From NCBI GenBank assembly GCA_031761405.1, contig JASEVX010000013.1:40066601-40130600 (forward strand): a stretch of 64,000 nucleotides of DNA, given 5' to 3'. The notes beneath the pieces were generated by a model that worked only from the letters and a program-made list of their open reading frames with translations, made no database searches and was not told the origin of the DNA. Shown one piece after another: positions 22,247-34,504 of this stretch (positions within the stretch are counted from its first letter, which is position 1; the number at the start of each line of letters is the position of its first letter). Position numbers and translations under genes: made by a program. This DNA comes from Serripes groenlandicus (Eukaryota > Mollusca > Bivalvia > Cardiida > Cardiidae).

Positions 22247-23240
22247 TAATGTAAACTTTGAAAAGCTCCCTACCCCCCTTTGAAATAATCCATAAATTCT
22301 TTCAATGATAGAAAAATTAAATACCGTACGATAATGAATTGTTTATAGGGTCTCTATTATTCGCCATAGATCGGTTACGGGCTTTCAGATGAACCCGTAT
22401 TGTGTAATATTGATTTAGTGGGTTTAAACTAAAATATTTTCACTCACCCTATATTAAAAGGAATCGACTATTTTATGTATAGTTTAAACTAATCCATTGA
22501 ACAAAACGAAGAAAGATATTTTCATTTATCTCTTTTGCTGCCAATGGCAATTAAAAGCTTTTGCAAACAGTTCAGATTTCAGGTGAGACAGCTAGTAACG
22601 AGCTGTCTCTCTTGAAATGTGCATTGTTCGCCAATTAGACATTACATTTTACTAAATTTCATGTTTGACGCAAAATGAAGTGGTCCAATTTTAAACATGG
22701 GAGAGTCGGCTTTGTGAAATTCGACATTGAAAGAGGTTAACCCTTCATATTTATAGAAATCGGCGTAAGACTTTTTGATTTAAAATTTGAAGTTATACAT
22801 TTTAGATCGATTGTGAATAAAATATGTACAGTTAATATAGATCTCAATCATGCTTGATGTCTGTTTACTGGATACATGATATACTCAACCTCGAGGATGG
22901 AAAACTATAAAACTTTACTCTGTACTTAGCATTTGTGCTCAAGTATTTGATTTGCCATAAGCAAATAAATTCTCGAAAATGACCAACATTGCTCCAGAAC
23001 TATATACGTTTACTCTATGCTAGGAATTAGTGTTCAAGAATCTTATTGGTCATCAGCAAATTCTTTCTCGAAATTTATAAACCAGAAAATCTTGGTCAAG
23101 CAATTCCCTGTAAATAGCAACCACACTTTTAGTTCCCTAATTACTAATTGTCTGCATACTTGACCCAGCAAATAAAGACCACCTGTGAACAAAGACCGTA
23201 TTGATGTCTTTATAGACAGGTCTCACCGTATATTTATATG
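22247..23240. other. No gene recognised; one hairpin repeat
   Basis: The only structure found is the hairpin repeat at 22555-22650 ('gttcagatttcaggtgagac' / 'gtctctcttgaaatgtgcat'). Positions 23150-23230 share 'aataaagaccacctgtgaac' with 32195-32270 in inverted order, so they belong to another old repeat. Confidence 0.4.
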
Positions 23241-24227
23241 TAAATCGCCCCTTGTTATGTATTCATCATGCGGCAGTTCAATTTACGCGGACAATATACT
23301 TGGTGAATAGATGTGGGGTATTTCTTGAGCAGTTTCAAATAAAACCTTTCCCACATACATCTACCACAAATGTTCAGCAGAATACTTTGAATCAATCCAG
23401 GCAAACTTATCAAAAATATATTACGATGAAAGCTTATTTACTAAAAAGAGTTGATAAAACTGTTGCAAATTAAACAAGAAATATCTTTAAAAAAGATAAA
23501 CGGCGATCAATATGAGAACACACTAAGAAATGGAACACGCAATAATCTATGTGTTTACCAAAGGCTAATCAGCCATCTCCATCCAGCTTCAGTTTCTATA
23601 AATAGATTTTCAAGGCCGAGAATACGCCACATGATGTGTGAGAGATTACGCGAGGCTCCGAAGAGGTGTATAAGTTTTAATAGACGATAAATAACGGAAA
23701 AATTATCATGTTTCAAAAATAATTAATATTTTGCTCTTAAATATTATATTTCATACGTTTTCACTGATTTATTTTCACTGAAATTTATTTCTTAAGGAAA
23801 ACAATTAAAAGTTAGTATGCAGAACATTTCATTTTAAAACTTCATCTTATTAGTGCCTCTCGTAGGATCGCCAACCTAATTATGAACCAATCTAACCTTT
23901 CATTTCCTTTATTTCTTCGACATTATTCATTAAATACAACATTTGACTGGTCTACCATCAAGATCATTTGTTTAACATCTAGGTCAAAACTGAGGTTAAA
24001 CAGCATTCGCCGAAAAATTGTCGTTCAGAAGCAATTTCTCCTTCTGAACAAATATTTTACTGCAGATGCGTCATAGTATGTCGGCAAGTGGGAAAGTGGT
24101 AAAAACGGCCCCACGCGAAGTGGACTTCAAAATATCAATTTATACCTTTTCTGTTAAACCAATAATGTATTGTATTCCAAAACCGATAAAAGTCAGTGAT
24201 AAACCAAAAGTTACACTTTAACCCATT

Positions 24228-24446
24228 CCCACATACAACAAAATCAGCAGCAGACGACTTTTAAAACATACAGATAAAACCGTGAAAAATCTCCCTGAAT
24301 TACGGTTAAATATTAAATACAAGGAAAACATTGTGACAAAAAGAAGAAATCGCTTATTATGAGCAATTTATCCTATTTCCACAAAGTGTTCATAAGTCGT
24401 CTGCTGCAGAGGCATTAGAACGTCTCTGTATGAGGGTAGGCCTTAA
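24228..24446. mobile_element. piggyBac-like MITE, full length
   Basis: TTAACCCATTCCCACATAC at the left and GTAGGCCTTAA at the right. Both subterminal blocks (agcagcagacgac, cgtctgctgcagaggc) are present, as is the central stem around 'cgcttattatgagc'. Confidence 0.8.
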
Positions 24447-25020
24447 TCTGATTGTAAATTCTCCCTTATATATGATTAAACACTTACTGCATGCGTATTT
24501 CCCTTGATTGATATGGCATTTATTCGTACTATATGTTATAGCTTAACATATTTCGCCTTATAACTATTGGGACATTTTCATCCGTTTCAACATTTGTATT
24601 TAAGCGAATGTTTATATTATTGATATGTATTGTTACATGTGTGTCGTACATTGAATTTGCATTATTGTTAATTCGATTATGGGATAGTCCCTTACAAAAT
24701 GTAACATGTATACAAGCTGTTTAAGATGGTTAATTAGTCGCCGGGCAGAAGCCCGCGACTTCTATTTTTAATAGCTTTTCGGAAATCACATGGGAGGGCG
24801 GCTTATTATTAGAAAGAAACAAATCTAGATGATTTGAACATATTACAATTGTGGTTGTTTACGAACACTAATAAATGACACATCTAAAATGAAATAAATA
24901 TTCCGATTTTTTAATGTTTGCATTTTTTTTTATTTCACTCGCATTTAAGTTTTTTGTCTTATTTACGAAGACAAAAGTGGTCCCTTCAAGACGTGAACCA
25001 ACACCCCCTAATGCAGACTC

Positions 25021-25177
25021 TTATGTGTCATCATTGAGGTCAATTTCGGATTCTCCTTTTAATAGCAATTTTAACTTACTAAATGTTGTTTTCATGTTCA
25101 AAGAGATGTCTTGATTTGTGTAGAATTCATTTAATAATGTTAATCCATGAATATCTAAAGTAGGAACTGTTTCTAAG
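25021..25177 (-). CDS. Possible terminal exon of an unknown gene
   Basis: A minus-strand frame follows a possible acceptor (ctatatttag) and runs 52 codons to TAA at 25023-25021. It reads L-E-T-V-P-T-L-D-I-H-G-L-T-L-L-N-E-F-Y-T and continues with a charged helix-like tail rich in Lys, Glu and Asp. A possible AATAAA signal lies 87 bp downstream at 24934-24929. I do not recognise the sequence and found no partner exon. It could equally be a chance frame. Confidence 0.25.
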
Positions 25178-26194
25178 CTAAATATAGACCCTATTCTGTT
25201 GTGTAGTTTCGTGACCTTTAACATCGATTTTCGCGCATGCGCATTTCGATATGAAAAAGCGAGTGATATTATTTTATTTAAGACAAGTACAAGACGAATG
25301 TTTGACGCAAAGCGTCAAAGAGAAGCCGCAATATTTCGATGTACATGTAGAAATAAGAAAAAAAGAACATTTTTAAATCCACAAACAATAGAACAATTTA
25401 AACTGTAGACGGCAATGCTGATATATTTCTCCTTTTGAAGACTTTTGTTTTCTTCAAATTACCTCCCTTTAAAGCAATACCAGGATATTTACCTTGTGAT
25501 TCGAATAAGATTGACAAACATTGAAATTATATGATTGAATACTATTATTTAAATAAGTAACAACAGCAAAATTAAATTTAAGCCAGATAAATGTGTACAC
25601 ATTTCGTTAAATTTTTATAGATACCCTAATGTATAGGTATGTATATAAAATTTATAAGCAAATGTTTTCATAACTACGTTCCTAATGTTTGAATAGACTA
25701 AGGAAAGTCAAGAATACATATATAAATCAATGCAGTCTTTTCCGGCGACATTGATGCCTTGCATCAACTTTCTCTTGTATTTATAATGAATTCGCATTTC
25801 GTAATTCATATGTTATATGTTTAGGTGCCAGTCTATATACTATACATATGGTAAAATGCTATTTTTAGATTTTAAACGAGACTGGCACATGTGATTTATG
25901 TTTGTAATTTTGTAATTTGTTGCTACATGGGTCTTTGACCTACTGGCTAAATAAGTAAAGGTTTAACATTAAACATGGTTGTTTCTTTTTGAAGTATAAG
26001 CTGTTATTATCCATTAGCTATATATATATATATATAGAAAGTTGTGTCTACTTATATCATTTTCCCCTTGTTATCTCCTACAGTACGATTAACGTTGTTA
26101 TAAACATTGCCGAACCCTTTTCATTGCAAAACAATCAACTTTAGCGTTGCAAAACAAACCTTTCTGCACTTTGAGAGGCACTATAGGAATGTGT

Positions 26195-26420
26195 TTGTTT
26201 GTTTTATTTATGGGGGTTTTACGCCGTTTTAAACATTATTTCATTTATATCAGAACGACAGTTCACTTATTCATGATTCCTAGGTAAACGAACCAGTACT
26301 AGGCTAGGAAATATGCGTTGTCCAACCAAGGGAACTCCACCATTGCCGTTGCGCCGCGAGAGGGGATCGAATCCGGGACGCCCGGTTCCAAATCCCAGCA
26401 CAATGCGACAACCGACCATC
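26195..26420 (-). mobile_element. tRNA-SINE (GTTCACTTATTCATGATC subtype)
   Basis: It has the same body as 21123-21326, including 'cacttattcatgattcctag', and a head with 'gatcgaatccgggacgcccg' (B-box-like on the minus strand). Confidence 0.65.
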
Positions 26421-26459
26421 TAAAAGAAGCGTCGATTCACGGTAACTAATTCAATAACG

Positions 26460-26680
26460 ACAAAGGCTAGCAATCCAGAGGTCGTGGGTGCGAACCCCGG
26501 CTCGGCCGTTCATTCATTCCTATAATTGATTAAAGGCATTGCGAGAAGCGTCATCCGTCTTCAACTTAACGTAGCCAGTTACCAGGCGGGAATGTTATGT
26601 GGAGATATGGAGCTAGTAGGCCAGTAAAAACAAGCTTCGTGAACTGGCCTCCGCTATATAACTGAAATCAATCTGTCAGA
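26460..26680 (+). mobile_element. tRNA-SINE, AATC family, diverged
   Basis: The head has 'gtcgtgggtgcgaaccccgg' and 'ctcggccg', then 'gaactggcctccgctatata'. The AATC tail is reduced to 'aatcaatc'. Confidence 0.6.
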
Positions 26681-26884
26681 AATCCAAAGGTATTGTATTT
26701 GGCTATATTAGCGGTTGATAGAGATTCCGCCAAATATGTATGCAGCAATTATAAAATATAGGCCTTAATCACAGCCAATTAGTAGAGAACGTACTCAGCC
26801 AAACCTTCTGAAGCGGTAAATATTGACCTCGAATTTTTAAATACAATGTGAAAGTTTGCATCACAGATAATATTCATAGATTTT

Positions 26885-27183
26885 TTTTTGGGTTTAACGC
26901 CGTTTTCAACAATTGTTCAGTTATATTACGTATGCCAGTTTACATACCGATGTGTTTCCTGACTTTCTGACATTCTTGACTATAGAAACCAATTGCGCTG
27001 ATAGACCAGTACTTAACCTCTAGTTGAGTACTGAAACAAGCTTTCAGACTAAATTAATCATGCCCGATGTCTGCATCCTGGAGACTTAACCAGTACTCGC
27101 GCCGTGTGTGTGGACCGCTCATCACGGGACTCGAACCCGGGACCTTTGATACAAACGGCCGACGCTCTACCTGTGCACCACTG
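26885..27183 (-). mobile_element. tRNA-SINE with clear A and B boxes
   Basis: On the minus strand the head reads 'gtggtgcacaggtagagcgt' and 'cccgggttcgagtcccg', close to Pol III A and B boxes. The 3' end has 'gggtttaacgccgttttcaa'. Part of its unique middle ('gatgtctgcatcctggagac') recurs at 40725-40830 and 43550-43640. Confidence 0.7.
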
Positions 27184-27825
27184 TGTAAACACTCAGAAGA
27201 TTCCGCCGTGACTGAGTGTTGAGTGTCGGGGATTTTAAAACCTCACGGTGGTCATGAAGGATTACTGAATTAAGGCACAGTTCATAGATTAATAACAGAT
27301 GGTTTCCCCTGGGATCACGAATCAGTGCTCATCGTGATAAAACCGAAATAATATTGCAAACGGCGTTAAATCCCCAATACAAATATTGAAATATCTCAAA
27401 CCTATTGATCCGAAGTGTACAGGTCAATTAGATCGGTATAAAAACTGCTCTCGGGAAAGGTTATCATACCTGTTATATATATATATACAAACAATGGCTA
27501 CGGATCAATACTCAGTTTTCTTTTTTTCACTGACCATGCCACGAAAAAAACCCTGATTTTCCTAGGTCTATAAGCCTTTCCCGCATATAACAAATCTGCA
27601 GCAGACGATCTTAAAAAACATCTAGTTAAAATCCTGTATGAGAGAAAGGGTTAACATGATAGCAAACAACGATTTGGCTAGTGTGTTACGGAGTTTTAAA
27701 CAGTTTTTCACTTATATCACGGCGTTTCCTGGATGAATTTACCCTTTCTACCGGTATAACGGTATAATGTATCCTGACACGTTTACATCATCAGTAGTAA
27801 TAATATCCCTGCAACCCAGATTCCA

Positions 27826-28100
27826 AATTGATTGATTTGGGGGTGGGGGTGGGGTGTGGGAGTTTAACGCCGTTTACAACTATTTTTCAGTCATATCTTG
27901 GCGGACATTTCACCTTCTCATGTGTTTTCTGGCTTTCTAACATCAGTACTCCAAACAACGTACTTTCCATGCAACCGGCTGCTTTTCCACATAGACTGTT
28001 AGCCCAATGGTGTTAGACGAATGAAGCTTGTCACAGTGACTTTTGTCAAACGTCGTAACTGGGGTTCGATCTAACAACCCCTGAATTGACGGCTGAGGCT
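27826..28100 (-). mobile_element. tRNA-SINE, AATC family
   Basis: The 3' side has 'agtttaacgccgtttacaac' and 'tcatatcttggcggacattt'. The middle has 'ggctgcttttccacatagac'. The 5' side has 'aacccctgaattgac' next to 'ggctgaggctcgg'. It is decayed, with a GGGGGTGGGGGTGG insertion near the 3' end. Confidence 0.65.
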
Positions 28101-28570
28101 CGGCGAGCGCCAAGGGGGGTGGAATGCATTACTACCAAGTGTTGGAACCATGATTCAAACCCAGGTCCCCCGCTCCCAAGGAGGAAGCACTTATCACTTC
28201 GACCCGGAGACGGTCCCTGGCTATCATTGGTGGCCAAAAACAAGTTAATCCTTTCCGTCTTGCAGACGTTTCTTGACGCATCTGAAGCAGACGACTTTTG
28301 AAAACATGGTGGCAAAATAAGAAATTGCTCATCGCCTGCTGCAAAGGCGCCAGAGAGCGGCGGCTATGTGAGGAAAGGGTCAATAAGCGCGCGTTAAAAT
28401 AGTCTGAAACTACAAATAGCATATAGACAGAAGGATAAATGAATCATTATATACGATCACAACGATATACAGCCATAGTATAGTAGAATAACAGTAAATT
28501 AGTTCATTTATTTGAACAGTGTTGAACGCGTCTTCCAGCCATATTCAAGTTAAACCACTTTTTGGGGGAA

Positions 28571-28609
<39 letters not shown>
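28571..28609. repeat. 39-base poly-G tract
   Basis: An uninterrupted G run, preceded by 'gggggaa'. A (GTA)n microsatellite follows at 28738-28865. Confidence 0.95.
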
Positions 28610-28610
<1 letters not shown>

Positions 28611-28737
28611 AATATATCCAGTACTACTGAATAAGTTTATGCTGACACGGATACATCAGTCGCACTGCTGTCCTTACAACCCTCAGTGCAAGGCAGGGAG
28701 GCATTGACAACAACTTAGTCTTAGTTGGATAAGTGAA

Positions 28738-28829
28738 GAAGTAGTAGAGGTAGTAGAAGTAGTAGTAGTAGAAACAGCAGCAGTAGTAGTAGTAAAAGTA
28801 GTAGTAGTAGTAGTAATAATAGTAGTAGT

Positions 28830-28864
<35 letters not shown>

Positions 28865-28865
28865 T
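28738..28865. repeat. (AGT)n microsatellite
   Basis: Imperfect agt/aga units in the first half, nearly pure agt in the second. The minus-strand open frame across it (poly-Tyr/Thr) is a by-product. Confidence 0.95.
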
Positions 28866-28987
28866 AGTAGTACGGGAAGAAGTACATGTACTCGTAAAGT
28901 GGTCGTAATTCTAAGTAAAATTATGAAAGTAAATATAATAATAAAATATGATGGTGATAATAATATATCCATTTTAAATGATAAAGG

Positions 28988-29063
28988 CATCCTCGGTACC
29001 CAGGCTATTCATAAAATATATGATATATGATATATTTTATGAATAGCCTGGGTACCGAGGATG
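28988..29063. mobile_element. 76-bp near-perfect palindrome with flanking TGATAAA
   Basis: Each 38-bp arm begins catcctcggtacccaggcta. Only one pair of bases mismatches in the whole palindrome. TGATAAA occurs at 28979-28985 and again at 29064-29070, which suggests a 7-bp target duplication. No other copy is in the window. It could be a minimal MITE or a transcribed long hairpin. Confidence 0.75.
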
Positions 29064-30467
29064 TGATAAATCATAAAGGATGTTATTCATGATCATAAGA
29101 GAAAAATAATAAAATGATAACAAATATCGTACCTGTCTTAATGCATGTAATAACCATAGACATAATACGGACCATACTAACAATACTAATAATAGAAGAT
29201 GGCGATAATACTATTATATACGTAAACTAATAGTGTCATTTATAATCATTACTAGTGATAGTTATAATAAGAGTAACAATGTTAACGAAATAGACACAAC
29301 ATAAAGAAAGTAATAATAGGTACAGTAAACCTAAACTCATCATTACTATCCTATACAATAATATATAACATTACCATTTTTGTTCGATTTAAATCACACA
29401 AAACAACTGTAATACTCCCCTTCAAAACTTCTTGTTTAAAGGTGCACGCCTGCTTCCCTGTTAGTAGACAACACTAAACCAACTTCCGCTACCTACCGGT
29501 ATATTGGTTACCAAGCCTCGTGCGTACTTAGTTACCGATATTGTTTACGCGTCGTCAAGCTCCTTGGTGCGATGAGATTACTCTTCTTTAAATAGGCGTT
29601 TTAATTTTAAAACGTCACTAATCCTTTCACACCAGATTTATTACACCCTCTTCAGACTCATAAATAAATAGATTCACTGCATTTAAATACATCATAAGAT
29701 TTTTTAATGTGACAAAATATTATATCTTTTTTATCGGGGGAAAGAAATTTGTAATTAAACTACGCAATGATGTTTATTTTGAGCAATAGTATTCCCCCCC
29801 CTCCCTCAAAATCCTTTTCAATATACATACGCTTTCTGACGCCTCAGCAGCAGTTGACTTTGAAATCAATGTGACAACAGAAGAAATAGCTCAAACTGAG
29901 TTATTTCCCTGATTGCCACCTATACCCAATGTTTAATTTATTAGTTGTATAGGTATTCCATATTTTACTAAGATGATTTCAAAGTAGTCAACTGAAGAAT
30001 TTTCTTATGTGGGAAAGGGTCAATTATCAGCCACTTTTCCCAGTGAATTTCCGTAACTGGTCCTACCATGTTTGATTGTTTGACAACTTCTGTCTTTTAG
30101 CCATGAAGTAGTCTTTGTTAAGAATTGGAAATTTCAAAACGACCGATATTTGACTGCATTGATACGTAGGATGATCTCGGTCTCCAATATTCGCATTAAG
30201 ATTTAAGAAAGGTGTCAAACGCATCATCGTGGTTGATGAATGAGTTCTCTTTTATAGAGATATTTAAAGATTTGTAAATATATATATATATAAAGGGTGA
30301 ATGTAAACAGAAAGAGACGTGTGGATTTTACGGCGGCGGTAAATTCTATATTTTCTCCCCATTCATACGTGAGATATATAAGTAAAGAGAAAATAATGTG
30401 TATTCAATATATTAAAACTATCCACGGCATTTAGAAACTGTCCGTCTTTGTAGCATCCCCGTGTAGA

Positions 30468-30811
30468 CAGGGGCGTAGCTCCCTTTAGGCAGTGTTGGCA
30501 CGTGCCTACACATTTTTTCTCAGAATGCCCCAAAATGCAGCTGCGGCGATAGCCATCTGCGTGATGTATCGACCAGATCAGCCTGCACTTCCGCGCAGAC
30601 TTATCCGGCCGACACATTCCGTCTTAGGGGGATAGATGTATAGAGTAGTGATTCCTGAAAAAAAAAAATCCACAGGAGGCGAAAAGTGTCTATCCGGGTA
30701 GGCATGTGTGGCATGCTTAGGCTGATCCGGGTCGATACTTTACGCAGAGTCCACAATGTTGATTTCCCACGAGACGGCCTACACATTGATTATTTCAAAG
30801 CTACGCCCCTG
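30468..30811. mobile_element. Composite MITE, CAGGGGCGTAGC ends, GTAGA duplication
   Basis: The ends are CAGGGGCGTAGCT and the inverted AGCTACGCCCCTG. GTAGA flanks it on both sides (30463-30467 and 30812-30816). Inside is MITE A in the same nested position as at 18356-18694. The 344-bp length is close to the 339 bp of the other copy. Confidence 0.85.
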
Positions 30812-30884
30812 GTAGAGGGAAAGATAAGAGGCGTAGAGAAATTTCTTAATCCCTCATTTGACTGTATATACCTAGACAGCTAAG

Positions 30885-31167
30885 GTGCTGGCGAGAATGG
30901 TGCTGGCGTGAATGGTGCTGGTGAGAATGGTGCTGGCGAGAATGGTGCTGGTGAGAATAGTGCTGGTGAGAATAGTGCTGGTGAGAATGGTGCTAGTGAG
31001 AATGGTGCTGGCGAGAATGGTGCTGGTGATAATGGTGCTGGTGAGAATGGTGCTAGTGAGAATGGTGCTGGTGAGAATGGTGCTGGTGAGAATGGTGCTG
31101 GCGTGAATGGTGCTGGCGAGAATGGTGCTGGTGGGAATGGTGCTGGTGATAATGGTGCTGGTGGATG
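30885..31167. repeat. 15-bp minisatellite, about 19 copies
   Basis: The unit is ggtgctggtgagaat with a few variants (ggcgag, ggtgat, gctagt). As 15 is a multiple of three, both strands stay open (Asn-Gly-Ala-Gly-Glu on plus, Pro-Ala-Pro-Phe-Ser on minus). There is no splice or start context to support a protein. The flanks 'cctagacagcta' and 'gatgatgcaaagactc' recur inverted at 32105-32185, where the array is absent. Confidence 0.95.
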
Positions 31168-31835
31168 ATGCAAAGACTCTTATGAGTCTTCACTGTACGC
31201 AGATACCCTATGTTATAGGTTCTCATTTGACCTCTTACCGTATGTTATGGGTACTCAAAAGAATCGTCTCACTTGACACGATTCTTCTGAATACCCACAA
31301 CAATGGTGTAATGATGTAAATGTAGTGGGATAAAGACAATTTAACCCCCACCCCCACCCTATCAAGATCTAAAGCCCAGTCCGTATTATGGTCACATAAG
31401 ACTGATGGTCAGCGGGGTAACACTACTAGCCTTTTGCTGAAGGGATATATTTGGAATTTACTTAAATGCAGTATGACAGTATGTATGTGAACTGGTTCGT
31501 CTGAGCTTTCAAGATTTTTAAAATGGTCGAAACGGCTTTCCATCGTTTGCACTAAGGATTGTGGAGTTAGCATTACGGCTGACTCGCTTGTGTCAGGATA
31601 AATGGACCAGTAGTACGGGTAACCTACCTGGGAAACGTCGTGATATAAATGGAAACGTGTTGAAAGCGGGGTATGATAAACAAACAAACAAAACCAGGTG
31701 CTCGGGAAACCCACCATGAACGTAATACATTATGCAAACAAAACAAACAAAACAAACAAATCACCTGACTTTTCGTCGTTCGTCGTTTGCAAAGAACACG
31801 CCCCCTATTTTTTTTTTAAAGTATTTCAAGTATAG

Positions 31836-32061
31836 TTAAACTTTTCCCACCTGCAGACGCATTTTGATGCATTTTAGAAGCAGACGACTTTTGAAAACAT
31901 TGTTGCCAGAGGTGAAATTGCTCATGATGAGCAATTTCTCCTTTGGCCACAACGTTTTCAACTTTATTTAACAATTAAGCTATATTTTATGGATTTTTTT
32001 TTTTTCAAATATGTTTTCAAAGTCGTCTGCTGCAGAATTGTTGTAAGTGGTAAAGGGTTAA
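31836..32061. mobile_element. piggyBac-like MITE, full length (226 bp)
   Basis: TTAA at 31836-31839 and 32058-32061. The left arm contains 'agaagcagacgacttttgaa', the centre 'gtgaaattgctcatgatgag' and its inverse 'caatttctcctttggccaca', and the right arm 'gtcgtctgctgcagaattgt'. The right end is 'taaagggttaa'. Confidence 0.85.
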
Positions 32062-32620
32062 TATACAGGAGTCATGTCATGTGGTTTAGGGTCTTATTGC
32101 ATCCGCGTACAGTGAAGACCCATGAGAGTCTTTGCATCATCCATCATGACAATTCTCACGAGAACCCTAGCTGTCTAGGTACTAAACATTGGAACCTGTG
32201 TATAAAGACCACCCATGGAAAGGCAACAATCTGGTCTTTGTTCACAGATGGTCTTTAATTGCAGGTTCATTTATGCAGGAAATTAGTTATTAGGAAACAA
32301 ACAAAAATGAAATGTGGTTGCTTAAGACAGGGAATCGCTATTCTTTAGCACAGGTTTGATTGTGTGTAATATGGGCTTAAATGCATATTCCGTCAAAAAT
32401 AGAATACAAAATGGAGCCGTAGCCGCACTAGTTTAATGTCAATGTAAAACTTACCATTTTCGACGTACAACTTCTGCAGCAGATGACCTTTGATAAACAT
32501 TGTGACAAACGGAAATTTGCTCAAACGAGCAATTTTTCCTTTTGTCAAAAAGTTCCTTCTTCTATTTAATAATTACACTTTGATTTAAAGAGATGCACCA
32601 TGTTTTTGGCTAGATGTCTT

Positions 32621-32820
32621 NNNNNNNNNNNNNNNNNNNNNNNNNNNNNNNNNNNNNNNNNNNNNNNNNNNNNNNNNNNNNNNNNNNNNNNNNNNNNNNN
32701 NNNNNNNNNNNNNNNNNNNNNNNNNNNNNNNNNNNNNNNNNNNNNNNNNNNNNNNNNNNNNNNNNNNNNNNNNNNNNNNNNNNNNNNNNNNNNNNNNNNN
32801 NNNNNNNNNNNNNNNNNNNN
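32621..32820. other. Assembly gap of 200 N
   Basis: A run of N of exactly 200, typical of a scaffold gap of unknown true size. A piggyBac-like MITE arm (32455-32600) runs into its left edge. Confidence 0.99.
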
Positions 32821-33290
32821 GTTGGGATAAGACCATAAAGTTAATTTAACCACTGCACTTTTGATACGGAATTTTCAATCCCCGAGAGCCATCTACGCGC
32901 GCGTAACAAATTATTTATGTTTTGCACGAGTTTATTATGGAGCGGATAAAAAACGCCGAAGGGATAAGAAATTTCTATTTAAACTTTCAATGTCAATATT
33001 TATATATAGATGAGTGTATACGATTCGATCGAGAATGTATGTTATTCTTCGGAAATTACGTAATAATTACTATAAGAGAATAGCTTTTCATAACACGAAT
33101 ATGTATCGTGACGTGCTTGGTGAGCGTACTATACGTATTGAGCTTTATGATAACTTGGTAAACTACCTTTAAAAACACTTCAATCGCGCATGTCACATTC
33201 AAGGTTAGCGATTGGCTAGGTACCGCCTTCACGATAAATTTACACCCATAAATGAGGTCAATTTCATAGCTGTTGTTTCTACTTTGTTTG
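32821..33290. other. No gene recognised
   Basis: Moderately AT-rich unique-looking DNA after the gap. I see no repeat signature, splice-flanked frame or RNA gene. Confidence 0.35.
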
Positions 33291-33839
33291 TTTGTTTGGA
33301 GTTTTAACGCCGCTTCTTCAACAGCTTTGAGTTCATATCACGGCTCGTGTCAGTGCAACCTACCCATGTTTGTTGTTTCTACTTGTAATTATCTGAGACA
33401 TATACGAGTTATCCTCCACTGCTTATGTAACTTTAATATCAATTTAGACGACTCATTCCCAATTGAAAACATATGGAAAAGTATTTGGAAACCTAAACAC
33501 ACACATTTGATATTACTTTTATTCTTCTTCCCTAAATTTAATGAAAGCAGGCATTGGAAAAGAAAGAGAAATTTACACTACATGTTGCAGTTTGTCTCCT
33601 TTCCACAATGTCTTTCTTGTCTTTTCTTTATCTTTACCGCTCACAAAACTAATGAGAATGATCCACTTATTGTATCTTATTTTCCCTCCAATGGAAAGCC
33701 CGACCTTAAATTTGTATTTCTATACACGGTTAGCCAATGAATACCCTGCCTCTCATAAGCAGAGTATCTCCGTGGATGACTGAATCTCAATCCCCTCTCT
33801 AAGCAAAAATGAAATATGTGATCACGTGATAGTATTTAA

Positions 33840-33930
33840 AAAGGATTTCTTGTAATTATACCATTTCCTCATGTTGTACTGTTATGTACCCGAGAGATGT
33901 AATAAAGTTCTGTTCTGTTCTGTTCACACG
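33840..33930 (+). mobile_element. Possible 3' tail of a non-LTR retroelement
   Basis: 'gagatgtaataaagttctgt' is followed by three TTCTG repeats. An AATAAA signal ending in short tandem repeats is typical of the 3' ends of some LINEs. No reverse transcriptase remains upstream, so this is only a weak call. Confidence 0.35.
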
Positions 33931-34504
33931 CAAATGCTGATTTTCTATTTTTATGTAAGCCCATTTTGTGAGAAATTTTAGGTCTCCGGAAGTCTAGAAC
34001 ACTGAGTCACCCGCAATTGGGAATCAAGGGACGTAACTTATTTCTCGAAAAGGACCTTAATTTTCATATCAGCCGACGTAACTTCCAATGGGAAGGTTAT
34101 TATGCTTTTTAGTTCCGTACTCCCCTGATATATTCTATTTCTATAAATCTTCGTAGAAATAAGTTAATATGTTTTTTTCTACGGGGGCAAATTGGTGATA
34201 TTTGTTTTGCCCATCTATAGGCTATTAAACGGACATATTCCTCAAATAGTCTATGCATGGACTATATATAACGTAGCAATTGATACCGATTTATCCCGTT
34301 ATAAACCCCAAAAGTAATCCACAACTCGCTGATAAACTAAACAGGCCACTATCAAAAATAATTATCTTGTTCGCTGTGATGTTGCCAAAAAAATCATTTG
34401 GAAAAGGCCCGTATCACATTCCAAACCTTGCTTCATGTCAAAAGTCCTGTCTGAACACCTTTAATAACATCTTTAAGGGACAGTTGACGATTCTATTACA
34501 TCAA

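Noticed and set aside
30880..31173. Pro-Ala-Pro-Phe-Ser protein (minus) or Asn-Gly-Ala-Gly-Glu protein (plus)
   Set aside because: Both come from a 15-bp minisatellite with no gene structure. The flanks are a repeat also found without the array.
33273..33740. 155-codon plus-strand frame
   Set aside because: It starts in a SINE fragment (33293-33360), is compositionally unremarkable and has no splice or domain support.
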